Part shown: piece after piece, positions 24,098 through 33,455 of the stretch | How positions within the stretch are numbered: the stretch's first letter is position 1 | Layout: every line of letters begins with the position of its first letter | Origin: Erysipelothrix sp. HDW6C | GTDB lineage: Bacteria; Bacillota_I; Bacilli_A; Erysipelotrichales; Erysipelotrichaceae | DNA: 64,000 nt | Reading direction: 5' to 3' | Assembly (NCBI RefSeq): GCF_011299615.1 | Contig: NZ_CP049861.1 | Span: 2,170,001 to 2,234,000, forward strand | Notes under the pieces: generated by a model | Databases searched by the model: none | Seen by the model: the letters and a program-made list of their open reading frames with translations, nothing else | What the model was told of the DNA's origin: nothing | Position numbers and translations under genes: made by a program

Positions 24098-24906
24098 TAT
24101 TCACTCTCCCACTTCGTACGTTCTTCAACGAGTAAGTCATACTTCTCTTCAGCCTGTTTGAGCGCTGTTTCAATATCCGTCTTTTGCTTTGATAATTCAT
24201 TATACTTTGTCTCTGCAGCTTTCTTGTCTGCTTCAGATGCAAGTTCAAGTGCATTCTGTGCAACGTTGACTTCCGGTTGAATATCCAAAAGATTACGTTT
24301 CAGCGTTTCAATCGTGGTTTCAGTTACTTCAATATCTTTAAAGAGTTCTGTCACCTGCAGTAAGTAATCGGAGCCTTTTTCAACTAACTCTTTTAATTCA
24401 ACGTCACGGTAATCAAATACGATTGTTCGATTAACATAATCTGTTTCATTGACAGTAAGTGTAAATCCTCGATAATTTGGATCCATTGCAAATTGTATAA
24501 TGTACCAAATCTCACCACGTTTCTTATCAGCATCTGTACTTACGTATTCGGACTTGATCACATTAAGCGGCAATTCATTTCCACTCATATCCTGGACTGA
24601 AAAAGTAAGGTCTTTACGAGTAAAGTAATTGAGTACACCCTCTTTAAGTCTTACTTCGCCAATCAAATTACTTGGACTGTATGCAGTGCTTTCAATCAAT
24701 ATTTCACTTGATGAAAACGGGTACTTCTTGTCTTTAATATGTGTGGTGATGTTCTCACGACTGTCCGGCAGCCACATATTGCTTGTTACCATCAATACGA
24801 CCACTAGCACAACAACCGCTAGCAACACTAAGTAGTTCTTGTTCTTTGGCTTATTTAACTGCACGTAGCGGTTATTATCTTGTCTATCGAGTATCTTCTT
24901 TAGCAT
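24097..24906 (-). CDS. Single-pass membrane protein with a coiled-coil C-terminus
   Basis: A 269-residue protein. A basic N-terminus and one membrane helix (about 27-45, YLVLLAVVVLVVVLMV) precede a beta-rich middle (about 60-175) and a long coiled coil (about 180-265). The order recalls VirB8/TcpC-type bitopic transfer proteins but there is no clear match. It overlaps the previous gene by 23 bases and the coupling-protein gene by 1, so it belongs to the same operon and is likely a channel component. Confidence 0.6.
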   Translation of the reverse strand: MLKKILDRQDNNRYVQLNKPKNKNYLVLLAVVVLVVVLMVTSNMWLPDSRENITTHIKDKKYPFSSSEILIESTAYSPSNLIGEVRLKEGVLNYFTRKDLTFSVQDMSGNELPLNVIKSEYVSTDADKKRGEIWYIIQFAMDPNYRGFTLTVNETDYVNRTIVFDYRDVELKELVEKGSDYLLQVTELFKDIEVTETTIETLKRNLLDIQPEVNVAQNALELASEADKKAAETKYNELSKQKTDIETALKQAEEKYDLLVEERTKWESE

Positions 24907-25588
24907 CGTTTACCTCCCACCCTTTACTTGGGTACGTCACATGATATTCAGTTGTATCTTTTTCAACTGAGAAAACATAGTCTTCCGGGCCAGGATTCCA
25001 ATTACCATTTTTCGAGCTTGCTATTATAACCAAGTATCCTATCCAACCAAGTCTCTTTAAAACACTACCACCTATTAAAACAACAATAAGTAAATTACGA
25101 TTTACTGGTGCGAGAAACGGAAAGACTGCAAATATAGTTGTAAATGAAACCACCCATATGAATACTTTAGTCACCATATTCTTTATTTTGCCGCTCAATA
25201 TGAGTTTTGCTATCACGCCTAAAGTCACGCCATACAATATCACAACATGCACTAACTGATTCAATGTAATCACAACATCTTGTTTTGTCAGTGTTGATAG
25301 TTGATTGTATATCTTTGACAGTTCAACATTTATAAATCCGAAGAACCACACAACACTTATTGTGATACTTAATATTTCTACTATATACCTCATGATTGCC
25401 ATAAATGCCATCACCCTATCCGGTTTACCGTCACTAAAGCAGACATTCGAGTTTCCAACTTTATAATAGTCACCTTCTTTTGTATTAAAAATGTTATCGT
25501 GCCTTAATGATGACTCTCGTGGGTCATAAACAAGATAAGCGGACGCTTTCTCCTTATCAAAATATCTACGTAATCCTTTGCTTTTCAT
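24884..25588 (-). CDS. Multi-pass membrane protein of the transfer operon
   Basis: A 234-residue protein with a soluble N-terminus (about 1-65; MKSKGLRRYFDKEKASAY) and about five membrane helices (about 68-190). It ends in a soluble segment overlapping the next gene by 23 bases. Probably a conjugation channel or accessory component; I cannot assign a VirB number. It is divergent from the CoiA-like gene. Confidence 0.6.
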   Translation of the reverse strand: MKSKGLRRYFDKEKASAYLVYDPRESSLRHDNIFNTKEGDYYKVGNSNVCFSDGKPDRVMAFMAIMRYIVEILSITISVVWFFGFINVELSKIYNQLSTLTKQDVVITLNQLVHVVILYGVTLGVIAKLILSGKIKNMVTKVFIWVVSFTTIFAVFPFLAPVNRNLLIVVLIGGSVLKRLGWIGYLVIIASSKNGNWNPGPEDYVFSVEKDTTEYHVTYPSKGWEVNDAKEDTR

Positions 25589-25692
25589 CTCATTACCTTC
25601 TTTCTTTTATGTGGAAAATTGTTATTCATTTCAAAACTAAATTTCTGTTATAATATGTTTAGTAAGTTTACTTAACATTGGGGGTCACTATC

Positions 25693-26661
25693 GTGGCAAA
25701 ATATGATGATGCATTCAGCATTCAACTTAATAGAACCATTACTGCAATTGAAGCAAACACTTTGGCACTAAACGGAACTCTAAAGTCGGCTAATGACTTC
25801 AAGTGTTCCGAGAAGTGCGACGTACCTTTGGTTTGCGCAAATTTTAGTAAAACTGAACGTCAGCGAATTAAGGAACCACACTTTAGAGTGTCAAAGTTAG
25901 GAAGTCTACATTCATCTGACTGCTCGCGTATCTCAGTAGAAATCGAGACTTTTTCAGTAGGTAACTCTACTCAAAAGTCACAGATGACACAGAAGCCCAA
26001 TATTATTATCAGATATGGTAACGAGTTTGGGTTTATCGGTGAAGAACCATCTGAGCGTGTCAACCTAAATATTGATCCTTTCCCCAAAAATAAAGATATT
26101 ACAAATTATACAAAAAGCGGATCAACATCAGTTTTTGACCATGTCACGAATGTAACAAGTATAAAGACATTCATGGCATATTATATGAAAGTATTACTTG
26201 GTAAAATTGAACCCGATCGATTTGAGCCTCGACTTGATTCCATTGTCGGGTACTTTAACAAAACCTATCTCCTCACTGAAGTTTCTAGAGGCTATTACTT
26301 TGGACTCGCAACTGCTTTTTATCTTTATCCGTTAGAGGATAGTCCTATAATAATTGAATATATTGTGCCTCAATTCTTCGTTGGGCTTACTAAGCCAGTT
26401 CGACCATCATTTTATTTAAATGCATATTACCTTGAGAAGAACAACAATAGCCTGTTCAAAAGAATTAATCGTTTAATCGAAAAGGAGGAACAATTTCTTT
26501 TCGTCTACCAAGGCTCATTCTCTCTGCAGAAGAATAGATACATTAACCCAACAACTCCGCCACAATTTATAGAAAACAATATATATGTTATGGATAAGAA
26601 TAATGTTAACATGAAGTATATTCTTCCATTTGTAAAACCAATTCATTCTTCTAACGAGTAA
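25693..26661 (+). CDS. CoiA-like protein (N-terminal zinc motif)
   Basis: About 322 residues, starting at a GTG (25693) with GGGGG 8 bases upstream; the TTG at 25678 is less likely. The N-terminus has KCSEKCDVPLVC, then IKEPHFRVS and HSSDCSR, the Cys/His arrangement of the zinc part of competence protein CoiA and related nucleases. The rest is not assignable and shows no obvious nuclease core. It is the only confident plus-strand gene inside the element, with its own TATAAT (25649-25654), so it is regulated apart from the transfer operon. Role is unknown. Confidence 0.6.
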   Translation: MAKYDDAFSIQLNRTITAIEANTLALNGTLKSANDFKCSEKCDVPLVCANFSKTERQRIKEPHFRVSKLGSLHSSDCSRISVEIETFSVGNSTQKSQMTQKPNIIIRYGNEFGFIGEEPSERVNLNIDPFPKNKDITNYTKSGSTSVFDHVTNVTSIKTFMAYYMKVLLGKIEPDRFEPRLDSIVGYFNKTYLLTEVSRGYYFGLATAFYLYPLEDSPIIIEYIVPQFFVGLTKPVRPSFYLNAYYLEKNNNSLFKRINRLIEKEEQFLFVYQGSFSLQKNRYINPTTPPQFIENNIYVMDKNNVNMKYILPFVKPIHSSNE

Positions 26662-26953
26662 GGATTTCAAATTCATTGAAATACCCAAAGTCATCATCTA
26701 TAACCCATAATGTGTTAGTGCAATTACTCTTAACATGATCCTCATACCTTCTTTTATATGACGGTGATATTTCAAATCGGCATTGCCTTATGAATTCCTC
26801 TTCATTCGTAACTTCAACTAGATATGGCGCTATGTAATTAACTTCACTTTGAGTAACTCCCATCCTCTTTTCCTTGTATATTTTAAGTGCTTCAGTTCTA
26901 CTGTTTGCATAGATGATTACCTCAAAAGGATAACCAATTCCAAATTTCATCAT
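26651..26953 (-). CDS. Hypothetical protein
   Basis: A 100-residue protein (MMKFGIGYPFEVIIYANSRT...), with AAGGAG 8 bases before its ATG. It ends 11 bases inside the convergent CoiA-like gene and starts 29 bases after the M23 peptidase gene. No family is recognised. Confidence 0.55.
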   Translation of the reverse strand: MMKFGIGYPFEVIIYANSRTEALKIYKEKRMGVTQSEVNYIAPYLVEVTNEEEFIRQCRFEISPSYKRRYEDHVKSNCTNTLWVIDDDFGYFNEFEILTR

Positions 26954-26982
26954 TAGTGTTTCTCCTTATCTCTCACATCTTC

Positions 26983-27984
26983 TTAATCACATAACCCTTG
27001 CACATAATTGCAGGGGTTTATTACTTTCATCGAATTAACCACATCATATATATTTTCACTTTGAGCTACGACGAAGTGTAAATGTGGGCCACTAGACTTA
27101 CCGCTATGACCGCTTAAACCTATTTGTTGGTTAGTACTCACCTTGTCACCAATCTTCGCAAGAGGGCTTGTTAAATGACCGTAGGCAAGGAATATGTCTT
27201 GACCATCAACTTTGACAATTACAAAGTTTCCAAGTCCACTAATACCAGGTAAATTGTTATCACCGATACCTCCGCAATCATTCTTCATTGAACCATTGTT
27301 ATCACAAGATGAGGACGTTAATACAACGGTTCCATTGTTTGTCGAAAACACGGGTGTACCGATGGGTAACGCTAAATCAATACCGTCATGATAGCCCCCT
27401 GTCCCGTCTTGGTTATACGATGGAAACCATCCACTAATCGAATAAGGCTTGATGGCAGGCAATCCAATAGCACCAACCACACAAAACGAGGTGGTCCCCT
27501 TACTTTGCACTGTTACAAAGAAGTCAATTGAACTGGATTCTTCCGGAATGTTCTTTACTTCTTCGTAGAGTACGTTTGTATTTTGGCTGACATCTTCATA
27601 ATTGTGCTCTTTTAAATAGTCAATATACTCATGGCCATATTTCAACGTTTGATACAAGATGGATCGTGTCAGTTTAACTTCGACGTTCGTTGCATATTCT
27701 GTCATTGTATTTGTATGAGCAATAATATCAGAGAGCGTATACGTATCATTGACAGCATCCCACAAGATTACAGTTTCGGTTTTGAAATCCCCATTTGTAA
27801 GATTGTTCAGTTCTTGCTTTTGTTCTTCAGTTAAAATATCAAGTACAAGGGTTTCGTCAATGACGCATGAATACGATTGTAATTCATCACCACTTGAAGA
27901 CCCATTTGCGACTCCAGCAATCCCAAGTATCAGCATAAAGAAACTTAGAAACAGTAACACAAACAGTGTTATTGTTTTTTTCAC
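26983..27984 (-). CDS. M23 peptidoglycan hydrolase of the transfer apparatus
   Basis: A 333-residue exported protein with an N-terminal membrane/signal segment (about 4-27). The LytM/M23 domain is at about 195-315, with zinc ligands in GYHDGIDLALPIGTPV and GPHLHFVVAQ. It opens the cell wall for the type IV channel, as VirB1/TcpG-type hydrolases do, by cutting peptide cross-links. It overlaps the VirB4 gene by 1 base (ATGA-type coupling). Confidence 0.85.
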   Translation of the reverse strand: MKKTITLFVLLFLSFFMLILGIAGVANGSSSGDELQSYSCVIDETLVLDILTEEQKQELNNLTNGDFKTETVILWDAVNDTYTLSDIIAHTNTMTEYATNVEVKLTRSILYQTLKYGHEYIDYLKEHNYEDVSQNTNVLYEEVKNIPEESSSIDFFVTVQSKGTTSFCVVGAIGLPAIKPYSISGWFPSYNQDGTGGYHDGIDLALPIGTPVFSTNNGTVVLTSSSCDNNGSMKNDCGGIGDNNLPGISGLGNFVIVKVDGQDIFLAYGHLTSPLAKIGDKVSTNQQIGLSGHSGKSSGPHLHFVVAQSENIYDVVNSMKVINPCNYVQGLCD

Positions 27985-29873
27985 TATACTCCCCCTCCGA
28001 AATAGGCTTGTTCACGTTCTGTAATGATACTTGAGAAAAACAACTTACGCCCTTGGTCATCACGGACTAAGAAACGTCTCACTCCGGTCTTTTCATTCTT
28101 TCGCATGTTCACCGTTGCATTCGCATCATTTTCAGTTACTCCAGATAAGAGTGTCGGCAATAGTTTTGCACTGTTTTCGCCAGTACGTCCAATGTACTTA
28201 GTCGTACATAAATCAAAGATATTTTTAATAGCCTCACCATGTTCTGTGAGTGCTTTTTGTGTTTCAGTTGTTGTATGAACAATGATTGCAAGACCACTGT
28301 AGGCTTTACGCATGTACTTGATCATAACTTCCATTGCATTTAGGAAACTCAAATCATGTGCATATTTCATAAACTCGTCAATTAATACTCGATGCGTGAA
28401 GTACGGTTCCTTGTGAGTCTTTGCATTGAGTTTGGATTTTAACTTGCGCTCCATTGTTAGATTCTTTTGTAGGTTAAGGTAAACAGCTTGCATGAGATAG
28501 TTTGAAATGACTGTTAAATAACTCGATAGAACACGCTTGTCATCATTGTTGCTTAAGAAACTAATATCAAAGCAAATCGACTTGTTGAGATCAAAATCAA
28601 TATTTGTTATGCGGTCAAAAATGTACCCATAGTTATCACACATGTCTGTAAGACCACGCTCAATCTCATACAAGTCATTAGCCTTGTTTCGTTTGACAGC
28701 ACTGTCACTATCTTTTAGTGATTCCAAGTCTTCAATGACCGATGTTCTTATCTCACCTAAAGTGAACCAGTCTGAATGCTTTAATGTTCTAAAGTCCTTA
28801 CCGATATAACCATCAAATTGTTTGCGTAAATACTCACCGAGTGTAATGTAGGTCGTTTCACTGGTTAGTCCCGTAAAACTCTTAAACGTCTCTTGAATAC
28901 TTGATACGCGCGTCTGAATGTCGTTCTCAGTCAATTCACCACTTCCATCCGATTTGGTCGTACTGAATATTTGACAAATATTGATGTTTTGATTCTCGCT
29001 AAAGCTCACAACGGGAATATCCATCGCTTCGCAAAATGGAGGGTATTCGTTATGAACATCAAGTAGATGCAACGTATGGTTACCCTTGATAAGATGGTTC
29101 TTTTCATTCTTCTTCGCAAGAGCGGACTTACCACTCCCCATACCACCAATGTATACAAGGTTGTATGAGTTATTAAGGAATAAGTAGTTGTTCGGTGCGT
29201 AGACTCCTGTTGCTGTTGCACCCAGTATTGCAGCATGATAATCCGTCACATTCACATTGTTATACATCGTGAAGTCGGCAAGTGTTGCACTGCTCACTTC
29301 TTGTTTGATTGGATTTGACAGCATCGTAATTGATTGATAATCCTCGGCTAAGTTATTGGTTTGAATATATCCTCCCAACTTTAACCTTGCAAAGTCATTG
29401 GTAATTTCATCACTGCTTCGTTGCAATTCATCAAATGTTTTACCAAACACGAACACCCTTAATGAGAATGTTTTGACAGTTTGCTTCGTGTAGTCAATAT
29501 ATGCGTTAAAGTCATTGATTGCATCCTGCTCTTTCTTTGCATTGCGAAATGCTGTGAATGATTTAGAATCCGTCTTCTTGCGTTCAGCCTTATTCAAAGT
29601 ACTTTCGTATTGATCATTAAACTCTTTTGCACTCACATGACTAAAGTCAATCGTTACAAACGCATCATCACGCTTATTGAGTGTTTTGAGCATGTCGTTT
29701 TGACTCGTCTCTGGAAACTCCATGATTTGAAAGCATGTAAAGTATCGGTTCTCATTGACATAGTACAACTCATGCCACGAGATACCACTTTGAGACACAA
29801 TACGCTTTAAAGTTTGAGCATTGTGTCGTGTTATCTTTTGTGACGTTGCAGTGTTTTTCTTTCTAAATATCAT
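27984..29873 (-). CDS. VirB4-like conjugation ATPase
   Basis: A 629-residue ATPase with Walker A GGMGSGKSALAKK (about 244-256) and Walker B HRVLIDEFMKYAHD (about 505). The IIVHTTTETQKALTEHGEAI region is typical of VirB4/TraE ATPases. It powers substrate passage or assembly of the channel at the membrane. The N-terminal about 200 residues match the usual poorly conserved VirB4 domain. It is flanked by the M23 hydrolase and the PrgI/TcpE-region genes, with overlaps. Confidence 0.88.
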   Translation of the reverse strand: MIFRKKNTATSQKITRHNAQTLKRIVSQSGISWHELYYVNENRYFTCFQIMEFPETSQNDMLKTLNKRDDAFVTIDFSHVSAKEFNDQYESTLNKAERKKTDSKSFTAFRNAKKEQDAINDFNAYIDYTKQTVKTFSLRVFVFGKTFDELQRSSDEITNDFARLKLGGYIQTNNLAEDYQSITMLSNPIKQEVSSATLADFTMYNNVNVTDYHAAILGATATGVYAPNNYLFLNNSYNLVYIGGMGSGKSALAKKNEKNHLIKGNHTLHLLDVHNEYPPFCEAMDIPVVSFSENQNINICQIFSTTKSDGSGELTENDIQTRVSSIQETFKSFTGLTSETTYITLGEYLRKQFDGYIGKDFRTLKHSDWFTLGEIRTSVIEDLESLKDSDSAVKRNKANDLYEIERGLTDMCDNYGYIFDRITNIDFDLNKSICFDISFLSNNDDKRVLSSYLTVISNYLMQAVYLNLQKNLTMERKLKSKLNAKTHKEPYFTHRVLIDEFMKYAHDLSFLNAMEVMIKYMRKAYSGLAIIVHTTTETQKALTEHGEAIKNIFDLCTTKYIGRTGENSAKLLPTLLSGVTENDANATVNMRKNEKTGVRRFLVRDDQGRKLFFSSIITEREQAYFGGGV

Positions 29874-30712
29874 AATTTACCCCCTGACTGTTTCGAATGT
29901 AGAAATTGGATCAAACGCTCGCCTGTCAAACGTTCAACATTTAAGTGCCCTGAAGCAAGCAAAAATGATTCAATATCACTTGTTTCAATTTCAATGGTTT
30001 TTACTGGATAACTAATACCTTGATAGTAAGCAAGGTACAATAACATTTCCTCGACTTCTGCAGGACACTTCGTATCTTCAAGAACGTTCAAGAAAAATGC
30101 ATGCGTTTCATTGAGTGAATTGTTACTGAATTTTGGTGATGTTAGTTTGCCATCACCTTGCAGTGCATCAAAGAGGAGTGTTTGGTTCTCATGGTTTTCT
30201 TTGCGTACTTCAGCACTAATATTAAGCATTTCCTTAAACTCATAGAGGAATACAGCAATTTCTTTGTTGTTCTTGTCGATATACACATCATCTTGAATAT
30301 CTTGGATTCCAGCATCTTCAAGTGATGATAATAGTATCTTTTCACGCTTTGCAATAACATGCTTATCTACTGTCACATTACCTCGATTGAGAAAGTTCTT
30401 AAACATGAGCCTCACTCCTTTCATGGGTTTGTTTACTTCATTTATTTGAATCTGTTTAACTTTGAACTTCAGAAAAATAAACAGTGCTTCAAGTTTTGAA
30501 TGATTACGATTTGTTGTTGATGGCATAATCGCACTAATGACGAGCACGAGTATGAATACTGCAAAAGGAAATTTCAGAAGCGGATTCATTAAACCCGATA
30601 TTTCGTTTGCAAGGATATAACATATTACAATCCCTATTACTGTTTCCGCCCCAATATCTTTGAGTTTAAAATTACTTTTGTTCTTGTGTGGAATCGGCTT
30701 CAAGTTGATCAT
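29870..30712 (-). CDS. Conjugation membrane-associated protein (TcpE/PrgI-region)
   Basis: About 280 residues. Two membrane helices near the N-terminus (about 23-63; AETVIGIVICYILANEI, FAVFILVLVISAIM) are followed by a large soluble part. The position between VirB6-like and VirB4 genes and the two-helix topology match small inner-membrane channel proteins of the PrgI/VirB3 type, though it is longer. The ATG at 30712 follows GAGGAAAGG; the upstream frame includes that site. It overlaps both neighbours. Confidence 0.6.
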   Translation of the reverse strand: MINLKPIPHKNKSNFKLKDIGAETVIGIVICYILANEISGLMNPLLKFPFAVFILVLVISAIMPSTTNRNHSKLEALFIFLKFKVKQIQINEVNKPMKGVRLMFKNFLNRGNVTVDKHVIAKREKILLSSLEDAGIQDIQDDVYIDKNNKEIAVFLYEFKEMLNISAEVRKENHENQTLLFDALQGDGKLTSPKFSNNSLNETHAFFLNVLEDTKCPAEVEEMLLYLAYYQGISYPVKTIEIETSDIESFLLASGHLNVERLTGERLIQFLHSKQSGGKL

Positions 30713-32414
30713 CCTTTCCTCTATCATCATTTAAATTGTGTTGTTTCGCATAGCGCTTCACATCTTCCTCTGATACGTTATCCTCAAATTGCTTTTGAAT
30801 GGAGTCCTTGTCAGTCACTTTCGGTGTTTCAACTTCATCAGCTGTGGATTGTTTTAACCCCACATCATCTGCAGTTGGAATATGATGTTCATCATTTCCT
30901 TCCGGACTCTCAATATCTGTCACATCGGAATCATTTGAGTTTGGTTGAGGTGCAGTCTCATTATGGTCTTGAGTTGCATCTTCCTCACCCTCTGACTCAC
31001 TCTTAACGTTTGGTTGTTCATGTGATTGATCACTGCTATCTGAATTATCGTCACTCGATTTTGAACCTTTTTTACTTCCCTTGACTTCACTATCACTAGG
31101 TACTTTTTCCTCGTCTTGAGCCAAGTCTTCCTGGTTAGTTTCAAGACCATCCAATTTCTTTTGTTCCTTGCGATAATCATCATACTTCCCTTTGGCTTTG
31201 TCATAGCCCTTTTTAGCGGTATCACTTGCGGCACCAATTGTCTTTTTCGCAACATAGGCTGTTGCAAGTGTTCGTCCACCTCCGGAATAACCAAAGTATG
31301 AGTCAAGGAAATCACTCCCCATAAGAAGTGTCATTCCAAACGCAAATAAGATTAAGAGTTTTCCTAACAACCCAAGTGTACTGTCGGCAATGTTCATAAC
31401 TGCTGGAGCAAGAATATAGAAGACGTTTGTCAAGAAGTACAATGTGAGAAGTGATAATGTCACACTGATATAGCCACCAAAGGCTTTACCGGACTTTGAG
31501 TAATCACCACCACTCATTGCAAGGCTTGTTTTTCCAAAGAGGTTATATTGAAGTGTCTCCACAACAATATGCGATGCTTTAAGAGCAGACATAATATACA
31601 CAACAATCATGATGGCCATTGTTAGATTTACAGCGAAGTAATCCGTACGCCACCTTAAGTAACGTTGGTCTCCAACTCCTCCAACACCATCACGAACTTT
31701 CGATGCAACATTGGCACCATGAACATCGTCCCATGTATATTTATATCCAAATTCACCCTTGGTTAAGATTTCAGTAGATTCAATAAACGGGATTTGTGTA
31801 GCAGGTATACCTTGTGCTTCAGCTGTTACTAAAATTGTGTTTCCATTTTGCGCCTCACGAATCAAATACTTAAGGTCATACGTGTTCTGTAAGAAGATTG
31901 CATCACTTGTATTGTCTGAAGTAGAAAATGATTTATCAATCTGTGCCATGAAGGCGGTTTTGCCATCATCAACAAGGGATACAACTGTTCCGAATATTAG
32001 AATTAGAAAACTCACGATGACAGCACTATAAAGTATTCGCATAATTTGCTTTTGATCGATAAGATACACAAATACGGTAGCAAGGACTGCCACAATAAAC
32101 ACTACTTCAAGTGATGTTTCAAACGTTGCCATTACTTTTGTAATCTCTGGTATAACATTCATGAGATTAATCTTCATGAGTTGAGAAAACAACCTCTCTG
32201 CCATATCGAGTATCATCGCTAAGAAGTCATAAAGCCATCGTCCCAAACTGATAAGTATAGTTTTAAATAGATCATTAAACTCCATCAAATGTGACAGATG
32301 GGAAACAGCAAGCATCGCTGCTTCACCATCTGCACTAAGTCTTAATGAAGTCAATAAGAATACAACGACTGTCTGTATTGTCCTTTTAAATAACTTCATT
32401 GTTTTGTGTCTCAC
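30672..32414 (-). CDS. VirB6/TrbL-like polytopic channel protein
   Basis: A 580-residue protein. A signal-like N-terminus is followed by about six membrane helices (region about 90-360). A long, hydrophilic, Asp/Glu/Ser/Lys-rich C-terminal tail (about 385-580) has low complexity (SDDNSDSSDQS) and is probably disordered. This matches VirB6-type channel proteins; the arrangement recalls the pLS20-type transmembrane protein. The first codon is GTG overlapping the TGA of the previous gene (gcGTGA), so translation is coupled. Confidence 0.7.
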   Translation of the reverse strand: MRHKTMKLFKRTIQTVVVFLLTSLRLSADGEAAMLAVSHLSHLMEFNDLFKTILISLGRWLYDFLAMILDMAERLFSQLMKINLMNVIPEITKVMATFETSLEVVFIVAVLATVFVYLIDQKQIMRILYSAVIVSFLILIFGTVVSLVDDGKTAFMAQIDKSFSTSDNTSDAIFLQNTYDLKYLIREAQNGNTILVTAEAQGIPATQIPFIESTEILTKGEFGYKYTWDDVHGANVASKVRDGVGGVGDQRYLRWRTDYFAVNLTMAIMIVVYIMSALKASHIVVETLQYNLFGKTSLAMSGGDYSKSGKAFGGYISVTLSLLTLYFLTNVFYILAPAVMNIADSTLGLLGKLLILFAFGMTLLMGSDFLDSYFGYSGGGRTLATAYVAKKTIGAASDTAKKGYDKAKGKYDDYRKEQKKLDGLETNQEDLAQDEEKVPSDSEVKGSKKGSKSSDDNSDSSDQSHEQPNVKSESEGEEDATQDHNETAPQPNSNDSDVTDIESPEGNDEHHIPTADDVGLKQSTADEVETPKVTDKDSIQKQFEDNVSEEDVKRYAKQHNLNDDRGKDDQLEADSTQEQK

Positions 32415-32758
32415 GCTGGAAAGATGACACGCAATACAGGCTCACCATATTGAATGATTAACCATCCTACAGCAACACTTCCCACAAGTGGCAATACAAG
32501 TTTTCGTTGGTTGATCAAAAGGAGCCCACCACCGCCACCAAGTATAAATACAAGCGCGACTAATGATGAATATGGTCGAAATGTTTTGATTACCGATACT
32601 ATCCAGCTGTCTACTTCGCCCACGTCTGCATACGTTGGAATTGTAGTAAATACAATTCCAATCACCGCCCCCATGACAAGTGAAGTACAGATATTTACAG
32701 TACGATTGCTCATTGCTTTTTTGTACGTTGATTTCATACGTTTCAATAGTTTTTTCAT
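32411..32758 (-). CDS. Small two-helix membrane protein of the channel (VirB2/pilin-like)
   Basis: About 115 residues with a basic N-terminus, a signal-like segment ending about PTYADVGEVDSW, and two hydrophobic helices (about 58-75 and 80-100). Size and topology match the VirB2/TrbC-like small protein found next to VirB6 in many systems. The ATG at 32758 is preferred over the upstream one because AAGGAG lies 9 bases before it. Confidence 0.58.
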   Translation of the reverse strand: MKKLLKRMKSTYKKAMSNRTVNICTSLVMGAVIGIVFTTIPTYADVGEVDSWIVSVIKTFRPYSSLVALVFILGGGGGLLLINQRKLVLPLVGSVAVGWLIIQYGEPVLRVIFPA

Positions 32759-32786
32759 TAAAGTTATCTCCTTACGCATTTCGCGT

Positions 32787-33455
32787 TTAATATGTTTCAA
32801 ATCTAATAATTAAGTTATTGCTGTCGCGTACATCACGACAACCGCTAAAATTTGTATATTGGCTTGCATATGCTACACAAGCATTTTGTGCATCAAAGAT
32901 TGATACAGTTTCTGATACAGGAAACTTACGATGTTCACCAACGTTGCTTACGGGCACTTCCGGTACATAAGGTGGTTGTGTTTCAATCTCTTCAGTTTCC
33001 GGATGTTCTTCAGGTGGACCATCAGTCACGGTTTCAGTCTCTTCTGGTTGATCAACTGGTGGAACTTCAACCGTTGGTTTTTGTTCCGGTACTATTGGTT
33101 TTGGTTGTTCAATTAGCGGTGGAACCTCCGCAACTGCTTCAACAAATGTAATTTCTTTCGTGAAGACCGTACCGTTAAAATCAAAATCAATGGATAATTT
33201 TTTGTTTGGATCCAATTTGATATTGTTAGAATTGCACGTAATTACATCCCCTTGATAATGTATTTCTTTGCCGTCATTAAGTAGCATTGGTATTCGCTGT
33301 TCATTCACAGTCTCTACAAGACTACAGACATTAAAGTCCTTGTCATAAGGCAGTTCACTTTCGCTTATAAACGAAAGTGACTGTGATTTACAACCTGTAA
33401 TTAGTATCAATAATGCTACTAATATTGCGCTACTCCATGCGCCGTGTTTTCTCAT
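32787..33455 (-). CDS. Lipoprotein of the conjugation system
   Basis: About 222 residues. The signal peptide ends in the lipobox ILITGC, so it is lipidated and anchored outside the membrane. A short beta-rich part (about 25-100) is followed by a Pro/Glu-rich spacer (about 105-170) and a small C-terminal part with two Cys (QNACVAYA, FSGCRDV). That C-terminus resembles the one of the 36497-37432 protein. It overlaps the adhesin gene by 26 bases; AGGAG lies upstream of the ATG. Confidence 0.68.
   Translation of the reverse strand: MRKHGAWSSAILVALLILITGCKSQSLSFISESELPYDKDFNVCSLVETVNEQRIPMLLNDGKEIHYQGDVITCNSNNIKLDPNKKLSIDFDFNGTVFTKEITFVEAVAEVPPLIEQPKPIVPEQKPTVEVPPVDQPEETETVTDGPPEEHPETEEIETQPPYVPEVPVSNVGEHRKFPVSETVSIFDAQNACVAYASQYTNFSGCRDVRDSNNLIIRFETY

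Noticed and set aside
30686..33151. Several plus-strand frames of 60-130 codons opposite the conjugation operon
   Set aside because: They lie opposite the well-supported VirB6-like, VirB2-like and lipoprotein genes, have low-complexity translations and lack ribosome sites: shadows of the real genes.
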